From an uncultured Eubacterium sp. (GTDB taxonomy: Bacteria > Bacillota > Clostridia > Lachnospirales > Lachnospiraceae): a stretch of 25,941 nucleotides of DNA. The position numbers and the translations under genes were made by a program. The notes below the pieces were generated by a model. It was not told where the DNA came from. It worked only from the letters and a program-made list of their open reading frames with translations, and ran no database searches. This document shows, in pieces, positions 18,352 through 25,600 of the stretch (position 1 is the stretch's first letter; each line of letters opens with the position of its first letter). Location: NCBI GenBank assembly GCA_934317205.1, contig CAKREL010000023.1:1-25941 (forward strand). The letters are read 5' to 3'.

Positions 18352-19324
18352 ATATAAAATTATAATTCCAATAGTAATGTCGTTATTGCTATTGAATGGA
18401 TGTAAGGCAAGAACTGATGTGGCAGATGCATATGATGTATATGCCACATCAGATAGTTATGCCCTGACACAAAGTGAATCAAAAGAACTTCCAGAACTGT
18501 TGGCCACAGATTTGTGTGTTGGTGGCATGGAGAATTCTTTACCAGAAGAAGGAGTCGATGCTTCTGTTGCTCAGACAGCGGCCGTATTTTCTGTAGATGA
18601 TCAGAAAATAACATATGCGCAGAATATTTATCAGAAAATGTATCCTGCAAGTACAACTAAAATTTTGACGGCATATGTAGCATTAAAATACGGAAAATTG
18701 GACGATATGCTGACTGTTTCAAATGAAGCTATCAGTTCTTTGATGATGGGATCTTCTATTTGTGGTTTAAAGCCAGGTGACCAACTTACACTTGATCAGG
18801 CTTTGTATGGCCTGATGTTATGCAGTGGAAATGATGCGGCTAATGTGATTGCAGAATATATTTCCGGGTCTACAGATAAGTTTGCAGAATTGATGAATCA
18901 GGAGGCGCAGGCACTTGGTGCAACACAGTCTCATTTTGTAAATCCTCATGGACTGCCGGATGACAATCATTATACAACAGCATACGATCTTTATCTGATA
19001 TTTAATGCGGCAATACAGAATGATGATTTTGTAAAATATATTTCAACCAAAAAATACAGTACTTCTTACACTGATATAAATGGTAATACGGTAGATCAGG
19101 TCTGGTTTAATACAAACGGCTATCTGAAAGGAACATATAAAGCACCGGAGAATATAACGGTAGTGGGTGGAAAAACAGGAACAACAGATAAAGCGGGAAA
19201 CTGTCTCGTATTATACAGTAAAAACAGCAGTGGGAAACCATACATTTCCATTGTATTAAAAGGTAATTCTAAGAGAGAACTATACACCCTGATGACGGAA
19301 CTGCTCACAAAGTATTCAAATTAA
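18335..19324 (+). CDS. D-alanyl-D-alanine carboxypeptidase (peptidase S11), predicted lipoprotein
   Basis: This low-molecular-weight penicillin-binding protein trims the terminal D-Ala from wall peptides. Counting from the GTG at 18335 it has a signal peptide ending in LLLLNGC, a lipobox-like site with Cys23. The S11 motifs follow: PASTTK (Ser106, Lys109), SGND and [13 protein letters not shown]. It ends soon after the catalytic domain and lacks the C-terminal beta domain and amphipathic anchor of DacA/PBP5, so membrane attachment probably depends on the lipid. AGGAG at 18318-18322 is 12 bases from the GTG; a TTG at 18326 is only 3 bases away. Both starts lie inside mgsA, so coupling is likely. 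Confidence 0.9.
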   Translation: MKCTNKYKIIIPIVMSLLLLNGCKARTDVADAYDVYATSDSYALTQSESKELPELLATDLCVGGMENSLPEEGVDASVAQTAAVFSVDDQKITYAQNIYQKMYPASTTKILTAYVALKYGKLDDMLTVSNEAISSLMMGSSICGLKPGDQLTLDQALYGLMLCSGNDAANVIAEYISGSTDKFAELMNQEAQALGATQSHFVNPHGLPDDNHYTTAYDLYLIFNAAIQNDDFVKYISTKKYSTSYTDINGNTVDQVWFNTNGYLKGTYKAPENITVVGGKTGTTDKAGNCLVLYSKNSSGKPYISIVLKGNSKRELYTLMTELLTKYSN

Positions 19325-19350
19325 AGTCTTCCTTTTTTTAGAATTAACGG

Positions 19351-19379
19351 TTGTATTTTAATGGGGGATATACTATAAT
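19351..19379 (+). promoter_or_regulatory. Sigma-A type promoter of the small P-loop gene
   Basis: TTGTAT (19351-19356) and TATAAT (19374-19379) are separated by exactly 17 bases, a near-ideal vegetative promoter. Transcription would start near 19386 and give a leader of about 85 bases before the next gene, so this gene need not depend on the shape operon. Confidence 0.7.
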
Positions 19380-19471
19380 AAATTTATAAACAGCCAGATC
19401 TTTTTACAAATAGTAACACATGTTTTTATGGGGATGTAAAAAGAAAGAGGCAGAGGTAGGAGGATAAAATT

Positions 19472-19891
19472 ATGGTTGAAATTATTGCCGGTAAAAAGGG
19501 AAAGGGAAAAACAAAATATTTATTGGATAAGGTAAATGCTTCTGTAGAAGCTGCTTCCGGTAATATTGTATATCTGGATAAAAGTCAGAAACATATGCAC
19601 GAATTATCAAACAAAGTTCGTTTGATCAACGTAGCAGATTATCCGATCAGCAACTGTGATGAGTTCCTTGGATTCATATGCGGTATTGTTTCTCAGGATT
19701 ATGATCTTCAGGAAATGTATCTTGACAGTTTCCTTACAATTGCAAATCTTGCTGATGATCAGCTTGTACATGCAATTGAGAAACTTGATATTATCAGTGA
19801 GAAATTTAATGTTAAATTCATCTTAAGTGTTTCAAAGGATGAGGCTGATCTGCCTGAATGTGCAAAAGCAAGACTGATTGTTTCTTTATAG
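19472..19891 (+). CDS. Small P-loop NTPase-like protein of unknown function
   Basis: The 139-residue protein opens with a perfect Walker A, AGKKGKGKTK, with Gly7 to Thr14 matching GxxxxGKT. The rest has alternating hydrophobic strands (NIVYLD, KFILSV) consistent with a minimal P-loop fold. I see no clear Walker B and no accessory domain, membrane segment or signal peptide. Similar proteins in related genomes are, I believe, sometimes labelled 'twitching motility PilT', but none of the PilT hexamer motifs (His box, Asp box) are visible and the protein is far too short. AGGAGG precedes the ATG. It has its own promoter and a strong terminator, so it is a single-gene unit. Function unknown. Confidence 0.85.
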   Translation: MVEIIAGKKGKGKTKYLLDKVNASVEAASGNIVYLDKSQKHMHELSNKVRLINVADYPISNCDEFLGFICGIVSQDYDLQEMYLDSFLTIANLADDQLVHAIEKLDIISEKFNVKFILSVSKDEADLPECAKARLIVSL

Positions 19892-19903
19892 AATTGATTT
19901 TTC

Positions 19904-19942
19904 AGGTGTCTTAAGGGGGAATAATCCTTAAGACACCTTTTT
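19904..19942 (+). terminator. Intrinsic terminator after the P-loop gene
   Basis: A perfect 13-base-pair stem, AGGTGTCTTAAGG (19904-19916) with CCTTAAGACACCT (19926-19938), closes a 9-base loop and is followed by TTTT. The T run lies only on the plus-strand exit side, so it mainly serves the upstream gene; it may also help block read-through from the convergent gene. Confidence 0.93.
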
Positions 19943-19960
19943 GTTGTATGGAATTATTTT

Positions 19961-20173
19961 TTAAATATCTTTCATGGAACGGATTCTTCCGAACGCACTG
20001 ATAAGATAGACACCACTGATTCCAACCAGAGCATAGATTACACGGGAAAGCCAGCTCATATTTCCGAAGAGAAATGCAATTAGGTCAAATCGGAAGAATC
20101 CGATCAGTCCCCAATTTACTGCTCCGACGATGACAATAGCGAGAAGAATATTGTCTATAAGTTTTGTATTCAT
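19961..20173 (-). CDS. Small DUF378-like membrane protein
   Basis: The 70-residue protein has two membrane spans (about residues 8-31 and 43-62). The VGAVNWGLIGFFRFDLIAFLFG stretch, of which VNWGLIG and FDLIAFLFG are the key parts, is the hallmark of DUF378 proteins; the family has no known function. I chose the ATG whose complement is at 20171-20173 because a strong AAGGAGG lies 7 bases upstream; a longer reading to 20209 has no support. It is the only intact minus-strand gene among plus-strand neighbours, and it is divergent from the HlyD-like gene with an 83-base gap. I could not assign a promoter for it confidently. Confidence 0.85.
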   Translation of the reverse strand: MNTKLIDNILLAIVIVGAVNWGLIGFFRFDLIAFLFGNMSWLSRVIYALVGISGVYLISAFGRIRSMKDI

Positions 20174-20256
20174 CGTATTTCCTCCTTCTAACAGTGAGTA
20201 TTTCCACAAAACGGGAGTTTATACATAAAATAATTAAAATGGAAAGGACGACCGAA

Positions 20257-21669
20257 ATGAAGAAAAAAAAGCGTAATATTGTACCATATCGCAGACGCTT
20301 TCATCTGAATATCGGCATTATCATATTTGCCTTTGTGTTCATTTATTTTGTGATCTATTTGATTTCCTATCTGACACAAAATAATATTTCTGTTTATGAA
20401 ATTCAGTATGGACAAATTGCAAAAAATAAATCATATACGGGTCTGATCATTCGCCCAGAAGAAGTATTTTATGCAGACAATACAGGAGCTGTCAATTATT
20501 ACAAAAAAGAAGGCGATAAAGCAGGCTATAACGATTTGATCTGCTCAGTGGATAAGGCAGGCGATATTTCTGCTGAAATTTCACAGGCAGGATTAGATAC
20601 AGCGAAGCTATCAGAAGAGGAATTGCTGAATATCCAGAATACAATCACAAACTATGTATCATCTTATTCAAATGCACAGTTTTATAATGTATATTCGTTC
20701 AAAGATGGCGTGGATGCACAGATTCAGGAAAATCTTTATATTAATGCATTAAACAGCCTGTCAGAACAGACATCATCGGCAGTTTCGCAGAATACCTTTT
20801 CTTTTGTGAGGACTAGTGTGGATGGAATTCTGGCATTGTATACAGATGGTTATGAAGGGGTTACAACAGATTCCTTTACTGCAGATATGTATAATCCGGC
20901 TTCTTATAGTAAAACAAATTTGAAAGGAAATGCACAGGTAAAATCAGGACAGGCACTTTATAAAATCGCCACCAGCGAAAACTGGTCTATTATGGTTCCA
21001 ATCAGCAAGGATGAAGCAAAAGAATATAAGCAGCAGATCAGTGAAGGTTCAGATTCCTTTATCCTTCATGTTAAATTTCGGAAGGATCATACGGAAACGA
21101 ATGCAACGACTTATGTGCGTAATTTTGATGGAAAATATTTTCTGCAGCTTGATCTGAATAATTCTATGATTCGTTTTTTAGCTGACCGTTATATTGAAGT
21201 GGAACTTGGATCTGATGAAAATCAGGGATTAAAAATCCCAAATACAGCCATTGTAAAAAAAGAATTTCTTGTTATTCCAAAAAAATATATTGGAAAAGGT
21301 GATAACTCATCCAGTAATGGTGTGATTAAAATAACCAAGGACAAACATGGCAAAGAAAGTTCGGAATTTGTTGCTACTGATTTATATTACGAAACAGATG
21401 ATGCCTACTATGTATCAGAAAAATCACTGTCAGTAGGAGATACGATTCAGTTGCCGGACAGTAATGAACAATACAGTATCAAAGATACTGCAAAGAAGGA
21501 AGGCGTATACAACATGGACAAGGGATATGCTATCTTCAGGCTTATTGATGTTCTGGCAGAAAACGAAGAATATACCGTTATCAAGACAGGTACAAAATAT
21601 GGTCTTTCTTTATATGATCATATCGCTTTAAATGGAAATGAAGTAAGCGAAGGCGAATTTATGAACTGA
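20257..21669 (+). CDS. HlyD-like membrane-anchored protein (membrane-fusion-protein type)
   Basis: The 470-residue protein has a very basic start (KKKKRNIVPYRRR), a single membrane span (about residues 17-39) and a large external part. The segment GLIIRPEEVFYADNTGAVNY and the later PNTAIVKKEFLVIPKKYIGKG resemble the barrel-sandwich and beta-barrel domains of HlyD/RND adaptor proteins. No transporter or outer-membrane partner gene is nearby. AAAGGA at 20243-20248 sits 8 bases before the ATG at 20257, which is why I prefer it to the ATG at 20239. Position ahead of yggS and sepF suggests a link with division or the envelope, but this is inference. The general HlyD-like label is fairly safe and the role is not known. 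Confidence 0.8.
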   Translation: MKKKKRNIVPYRRRFHLNIGIIIFAFVFIYFVIYLISYLTQNNISVYEIQYGQIAKNKSYTGLIIRPEEVFYADNTGAVNYYKKEGDKAGYNDLICSVDKAGDISAEISQAGLDTAKLSEEELLNIQNTITNYVSSYSNAQFYNVYSFKDGVDAQIQENLYINALNSLSEQTSSAVSQNTFSFVRTSVDGILALYTDGYEGVTTDSFTADMYNPASYSKTNLKGNAQVKSGQALYKIATSENWSIMVPISKDEAKEYKQQISEGSDSFILHVKFRKDHTETNATTYVRNFDGKYFLQLDLNNSMIRFLADRYIEVELGSDENQGLKIPNTAIVKKEFLVIPKKYIGKGDNSSSNGVIKITKDKHGKESSEFVATDLYYETDDAYYVSEKSLSVGDTIQLPDSNEQYSIKDTAKKEGVYNMDKGYAIFRLIDVLAENEEYTVIKTGTKYGLSLYDHIALNGNEVSEGEFMN

Positions 21670-21683
21670 TCGCAAAAAATATG

Positions 21684-21711
21684 TTGTAGAATTGATGACG
21701 ATGTATATTAT
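21684..21711 (+). promoter_or_regulatory. Possible promoter before yggS-sepF
   Basis: TTGTAG (21684-21689) and TATTAT (21706-21711) are 16 bases apart in the 121-base gap between the HlyD-like gene and yggS. The match is moderate. It would allow yggS and sepF to be transcribed separately from the upstream gene. Confidence 0.35.
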
Positions 21712-21721
21712 AGAAAATGTC

Positions 21722-21746
21722 ATTCATTGTATGAAATAGAATGAAT
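21722..21746. repeat. Inverted repeat in the yggS leader
   Basis: ATTCATT and AATGAAT face each other across an 11-base spacer just downstream of the possible promoter. Extending each arm by four bases keeps two more matches (9 of 11). It could be an operator or a weak RNA hairpin; nothing in the sequence tells which. Confidence 0.3.
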
Positions 21747-21790
21747 TGCAAGATTATCGAGTGTAATATAACAAGCAGGAGGAAATAAAA

Positions 21791-22483
21791 ATGCTGAGAG
21801 ATGATTTACAGAAAGTAGAAAAAAATATAGAAGCTGCATGTAAACGTGCTGGCAGAGAGCGCTCAGAAGTAACTTTAATAGCTGTAGGTAAGACTAAACC
21901 AGCTGAAATGCTTCAAGAAGTATATAATACTGGAATTCGTGATTTTGGTGAAAATAAGGTACAGGAAATGATAGATAAGTATGCTGTTCTTCCTGAAGAT
22001 ATCCATTGGCATATGATTGGACATCTTCAGAGAAATAAAGTCAAGTATCTGATGGGAAAAGCGGTGTTGATTCATTCCGTAGACTCTTTAAGACTGGCTG
22101 AGGAAATCAGCGCACAGTCTGTCAAACACGAAGTGACGACAGATATTCTGATTGAGGTAAATATTGCCGGAGAGGAATCTAAGTTTGGTACATCTAAGGA
22201 AGAAGCACTGGCTTTAGTAGAGGCTGCCGCAAAGTTACCTAATATTCATATCTGTGGGTTGATGACAATCGCTCCATATGTGGATGATCCGGAGGATAAT
22301 CGTAAGTATTTTAGAGGAATCCGTGAATTATCTGTTGACATCAAAGAAAAAAACATTGATAATGTAGACATGTGTATTTTGTCCATGGGAATGTCTGGAG
22401 ATTACGAAGTAGCAATTGAAGAAGGTGCTACTATGGTACGTGTGGGATCTGGCATTTTCGGAGCACGAAATTACAATATTTAA
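21791..22483 (+). CDS. yggS: YggS-family PLP homeostasis protein
   Basis: YggS/PLPBP proteins bind pyridoxal 5'-phosphate and help control vitamin B6 and amino-acid pools without a known catalytic reaction. The 230-residue single-domain protein has the PLP lysine Lys34 in LIAVGKTKP, then FGENKVQEM, HMIGHLQRNK, CGLMTIAPY and the C-terminal LSMGMSGDYEVAIEEGATMVRVGSGIFG, which holds the phosphate. AGGAGG lies before the ATG. It sits 37 bases upstream of sepF, a conserved Gram-positive pairing. Confidence 0.96.
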   Translation: MLRDDLQKVEKNIEAACKRAGRERSEVTLIAVGKTKPAEMLQEVYNTGIRDFGENKVQEMIDKYAVLPEDIHWHMIGHLQRNKVKYLMGKAVLIHSVDSLRLAEEISAQSVKHEVTTDILIEVNIAGEESKFGTSKEEALALVEAAAKLPNIHICGLMTIAPYVDDPEDNRKYFRGIRELSVDIKEKNIDNVDMCILSMGMSGDYEVAIEEGATMVRVGSGIFGARNYNI

Positions 22484-22520
22484 ATTTAAATTATAAATTG
22501 AGAATGGAGATTTTATCAAA

Positions 22521-23069
22521 ATGGGTATGATGGATAAATTTTTAAATATGATGCGTCTGAATGCGGATGAAGACGATGATTTCTATGATGATGATTATTA
22601 TGATGAGGAAGATGATGATTATTATGAAGAACCGAAAAAGAAATCGTTCCGTCGTGAGAAAGAACAGGATCACGAGCCTGCAGTTCGTTTCACATCTGTA
22701 AAAGATAATAAAACATCTACAAAATCTAATTCCAAAGTGACACCGATGCGTCAGGTGAAAAAAAATCAGGGAGGAAATGCTGCCATGGAAGTATGTGTGA
22801 TAAAACCAACATCCGTAGAAGATGCCCGTGAAATTACAGAGACATTATTAAACAATAGAACTGTTGTATTGAATCTGGAGGGATTGGATCTTGAGATTGG
22901 CCAGAGAATCATTGACTTTACATCTGGTTCATGCTTTGCTATTGATGGTAACTTGCAGAAGATTTCCAATTACATTTTCATTGTAACTCCGGCTTCTGTA
23001 GATATTTCTGGTGATTTCCAGAGTATTATGGATGCATTTGATGTAGCGTCTTTACAGAACGATATTTAA
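22521..23069 (+). CDS. sepF: Cell division protein SepF
   Basis: SepF bundles FtsZ and ties it to the membrane. The 182-residue protein begins with a short amphipathic helix (MGMMDKFLNMMRLN) suited to membrane binding. A linker follows that is first made almost only of Asp, Glu and Tyr (about residues 15-36) and then rich in Lys and Ser. The conserved C-terminal SepF domain is seen in VCVIKPTSVEDAREI, VVLNLEGLD, RIIDFTSGSCFAIDG and FIVTPASVDISGD. GGAGA at 22506-22510 supports the ATG at 22521. It is somewhat longer than many SepF proteins (about 150) because of the linker. Confidence 0.95.
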   Translation: MGMMDKFLNMMRLNADEDDDFYDDDYYDEEDDDYYEEPKKKSFRREKEQDHEPAVRFTSVKDNKTSTKSNSKVTPMRQVKKNQGGNAAMEVCVIKPTSVEDAREITETLLNNRTVVLNLEGLDLEIGQRIIDFTSGSCFAIDGNLQKISNYIFIVTPASVDISGDFQSIMDAFDVASLQNDI

Positions 23070-23159
23070 AATGCAGAGCTGGAAAGAAGAATACTAGTAG
23101 ATTGGCTTTGTTGAAATTTGATACATATCAGAGATATCAGTAAATCTTTAAAAGTTAGG

Positions 23160-23198
23160 GAACCAGTTTCTGAAAAGGGACTGGTTCTATTCTTCTTT
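23160..23198 (+). terminator. Probable terminator after sepF
   Basis: GAACCAGT (23160-23167) pairs with ACTGGTTC (23180-23187) around a 12-base loop and is followed by a T-rich but interrupted tract, TATTCTTCTTT. The stem is good and the tail imperfect, so termination may be partial and leave some read-through to lspA. Confidence 0.55.
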
Positions 23199-23254
23199 CA
23201 ATAATACAATGAATTCTTGCAATAAATATACCTGATGTAGGAAGGAAATAAGTT

Positions 23255-23782
23255 ATGAATGATAAGAAATTATATATAGGAAGAGGAAAGAGCGTGATGA
23301 TTGGTGTGATCTGCTTTGCAATTTTAGTATTTGCAGATCAGTTGACAAAATGGCTGGCGGTACTTCGCCTGAAAGATCAGCCATCTTTTGTACTGATCAA
23401 AAATGTATTTGAGCTTTATTATCTGGAAAATCGTGGTGCAGCTTTTGGTATTTTTCAAGGGAAACGTGTCATATTTATAATCATTACAGTTGTTATTTTA
23501 CTGTTTCTGGCATATTGTTTCTGGAAAATTCCATATAATCCAAAATTTATGTCATTGCGTGTGGTTTTGGTATTAATCGCGGCCGGGGCAGTCGGAAACT
23601 TCATTGATCGTATGGCAAATGGGTACGTAGTAGATTTTTTTTATTTTAAACTGATCAATTTTCCGGTATTTAATGTGGCAGATATTTATGTCACATGTTC
23701 AGCGGTATTTCTGGCAATTTTACTCATTTTCCGTTATAAGGAAGAAGATCTGAATCAATTATTGAAAAGTTTGAAAGGATAA
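23255..23782 (+). CDS. lspA: Lipoprotein signal peptidase (signal peptidase II)
   Basis: LspA removes signal peptides from prolipoproteins in the membrane. The 175-residue protein has four membrane spans, the early ADQLTKW, the ENRGAAFGIF motif, and the two catalytic aspartates Asp118 (GNFIDRM) and Asp143 (FNVADIY). AGGAAGGA precedes the ATG. It is 4 bases upstream of the pseudouridine synthase gene, the normal lspA-rluD pair. The carboxypeptidase lipoprotein encoded in this window is a plausible substrate. Confidence 0.97.
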   Translation: MNDKKLYIGRGKSVMIGVICFAILVFADQLTKWLAVLRLKDQPSFVLIKNVFELYYLENRGAAFGIFQGKRVIFIIITVVILLFLAYCFWKIPYNPKFMSLRVVLVLIAAGAVGNFIDRMANGYVVDFFYFKLINFPVFNVADIYVTCSAVFLAILLIFRYKEEDLNQLLKSLKG

Positions 23783-23786
23783 ATTT

Positions 23787-24722
23787 ATGGATCAGGAAGC
23801 ACAGGTGCAAGAGTTTATAGTAGAAGCTGAACAGGATGGAGAACGTCTGGATCGTTACCTGACACTGATCTATGCGGATCAATCCAGAAGTTTTTTTCAG
23901 AAGCTGATTAAAGGCGGACATGTTAGGATTAATGATAAAGAAATTACAAAAGCAGGCTATGTGCTCACTGTAGGGGATGTGGTTGCTGCATCTATTCCAG
24001 AAGCACAGTCTGTGGCTATTGAAGCAGAAGATATTCCATTGGACATTTTATATGAAGATGCCGATGTGTTGATCGTGAATAAACCAAAGGGGATGGTCGT
24101 TCATCCTTCTGCTGGACATTACAGTGGTACATTAGTTAATGCCATTATGTATCATTGTTCAGACAGTCTCTCTGGTATCAATGGAGAAATCCGTCCAGGT
24201 ATTGTACACCGAATTGATATGGATACAACAGGTGCACTTATTGTATGCAAAAATGATACAGCCCACACTGATATTGCAGAGCAGATTAAAGAACATACTG
24301 TGACACGCAAATACCGTGGAATTGTATGCGGAGTGGTTAAAGCGGAGGAAGGCACCATTGAAGGAGCCATTGGACGTCATCCGACGCAGCGAAAAAAAAT
24401 GGCTATCAATGAAAAAAATGGGAAACCTGCCATTACCCACTATAAAGTACTTCAACGCTTTGCAAAATACACTTATATGGAATTTCAGCTTGAAACAGGA
24501 CGGACACATCAGATTCGCGTGCATATGTCAAGCATTGGGCATCCACTTCTGGGAGATCAATTATACGGAAATCCGAAGAATCTTGCGATGAAGGGATTAC
24601 AAGGACAGACGCTGCATGCAATGATCATCGGATTTGTACATCCATCCACTCATGAATATATGGAATTCGAAGCTCCTCTTCCCGAGTATTTTCAGAATTT
24701 ATTGCAGAAGCTTTCAAAATAA
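23787..24722 (+). CDS. rluD: RluA-family 23S rRNA pseudouridine synthase (RluD-like)
   Basis: These enzymes isomerise uridines in rRNA to pseudouridine. The 311-residue protein has an N-terminal S4 RNA-binding domain (about residues 18-70), then VNKPKGMVVHPSAG. The catalytic motif HRIDMDTTGALIV carries Asp144, and GRTHQIRVHMSSIGHPLLGD follows. The exact uridines modified cannot be told from sequence; the RluD-type assignment rests on lspA linkage and the S4 domain. AAAGGA at the end of lspA serves as the ribosome binding site. No clear terminator follows it. Confidence 0.93.
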   Translation: MDQEAQVQEFIVEAEQDGERLDRYLTLIYADQSRSFFQKLIKGGHVRINDKEITKAGYVLTVGDVVAASIPEAQSVAIEAEDIPLDILYEDADVLIVNKPKGMVVHPSAGHYSGTLVNAIMYHCSDSLSGINGEIRPGIVHRIDMDTTGALIVCKNDTAHTDIAEQIKEHTVTRKYRGIVCGVVKAEEGTIEGAIGRHPTQRKKMAINEKNGKPAITHYKVLQRFAKYTYMEFQLETGRTHQIRVHMSSIGHPLLGDQLYGNPKNLAMKGLQGQTLHAMIIGFVHPSTHEYMEFEAPLPEYFQNLLQKLSK

Positions 24723-24798
24723 AAGGACGTTTTGCGAATGGCGCGTGAGAACTGTAACCATGTGATGAATGAGTTTTCAGACAAAACACGGTTTAACG

Positions 24799-24827
24799 TT
24801 GAGATTTTTGCGCAAATGTAGTATACT
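24799..24827 (+). promoter_or_regulatory. Sigma-A type promoter of the cytidylate-kinase-like gene
   Basis: TTGAGA (24799-24804) and TATACT (24822-24827) are 17 bases apart, a strong vegetative promoter match. Transcription would start near 24834, giving a leader of about 27 bases with the ribosome binding site. Confidence 0.75.
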
Positions 24828-24860
24828 AAATATGATAAGTGAAGGAAAGGGGGATTTCTT

Positions 24861-25508
24861 ATGAGAAATCTTGTAATTGCAATTGGACGTGAATTTGGGA
24901 GCGGCGGAAAAGAAATCGGACAGAAGCTGGCTGAACGGTTAAATATAAAATGTTATGACAGTGAATTATTATCAATCGCAGCAAAAAACAGTGGTTTTTG
25001 TGAAGATATCTTACAGAAAAATGATGAGAAACCTACTAACAGCTTTTTATACTCTCTGGTAATGGATACATATTCTATGAGTGGTTACACATCTGCTCCA
25101 TTTGTAGATATGCCGTTGAACCACAAAGTATTCCTGGCACAGTTTGAAGCAATTAAAAAACTGGCTTCTGAGGAGTCTTGTGTTATCGTAGGAAGATGTG
25201 CGGACTATGCATTAGCAGGTGATCCGTATTGCACCAGCGTATTTATTCATGCAGACATGGATTTTCGTTTAAAGAGAATCAAAGCTGATTCTGAGAAAGA
25301 ATTTAAAGATGACAATAAAGTCATTGATTTTATTAATAAGACAGATAAAAAACGTGCAAATTATTACAACTATTATTCTAGCAAAAAATGGGGCGATGCG
25401 CGTAGCTATGATTTCTGTATTGACAGTTCTGTACTTGGAATTGATAAAACAGTAGATATGATCATTGACTATCTGAAGATGCGTTTTCCGGACGAGAATA
25501 TCAAATAA
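24861..25508 (+). CDS. Cytidylate-kinase-like family protein
   Basis: The 215-residue protein matches the 'cytidylate kinase-like' P-loop family. IAIGREFGSGGKEIG holds a variant phosphate loop (residues 9-17, Lys17), and CVIVGRCADYALA and DFRLKRI follow. It differs from true Cmk, which uses GPSGAGKGT and has an NMP-binding insert, so the substrate is unknown and CMP kinase activity should not be assumed. A GGGGGG-rich site precedes the ATG at suitable spacing. It has its own promoter and terminator and is transcribed alone. Confidence 0.88.
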   Translation: MRNLVIAIGREFGSGGKEIGQKLAERLNIKCYDSELLSIAAKNSGFCEDILQKNDEKPTNSFLYSLVMDTYSMSGYTSAPFVDMPLNHKVFLAQFEAIKKLASEESCVIVGRCADYALAGDPYCTSVFIHADMDFRLKRIKADSEKEFKDDNKVIDFINKTDKKRANYYNYYSSKKWGDARSYDFCIDSSVLGIDKTVDMIIDYLKMRFPDENIK

Positions 25509-25536
25509 GATATGAATATATTTTAAAAAGAAACAT

Positions 25537-25584
25537 AAAGTGCTTTTAGACATCCGAAACAGGAGAGACTGAAAGCACTTTTTA
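25537..25584. terminator. Terminator between convergent genes
   Basis: AAAGTGCTTT (25537-25546) pairs perfectly with AAAGCACTTT (25572-25581); three further pairs, one of them G-U, extend the stem inward around a loop of about 19 bases. TTTTTA follows on the plus strand. The minus strand exit is less T-rich, so it is strongest for the kinase-like gene but may serve both. Confidence 0.75.
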
Positions 25585-25600
25585 TTTGTCTGAGATAAAT

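Noticed and set aside
19325..19345. T-run (seven T) after the carboxypeptidase gene as a terminator
   Set aside because: The only stem I can draw before it is short and bulged and reaches back into the gene; not convincing enough to annotate.
19472..19891. Label 'twitching motility protein PilT' for the P-loop gene
   Set aside because: The protein has only a Walker A and is far shorter than PilT, with none of its conserved His and Asp boxes and no pilus genes nearby.
20188..20256. Promoters in the divergent gap between the DUF378-like and HlyD-like genes
   Set aside because: TATA-like strings occur on both strands (for example TATAAA on the minus strand), but none has a matching -35 box at 16-18 bases; AT-richness alone explains them.
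24723..24798. Hairpin GTTTT-CAGAC-AAAAC after rluD as terminator
   Set aside because: Only five pairs, nearly all A-T, and no following T tract.
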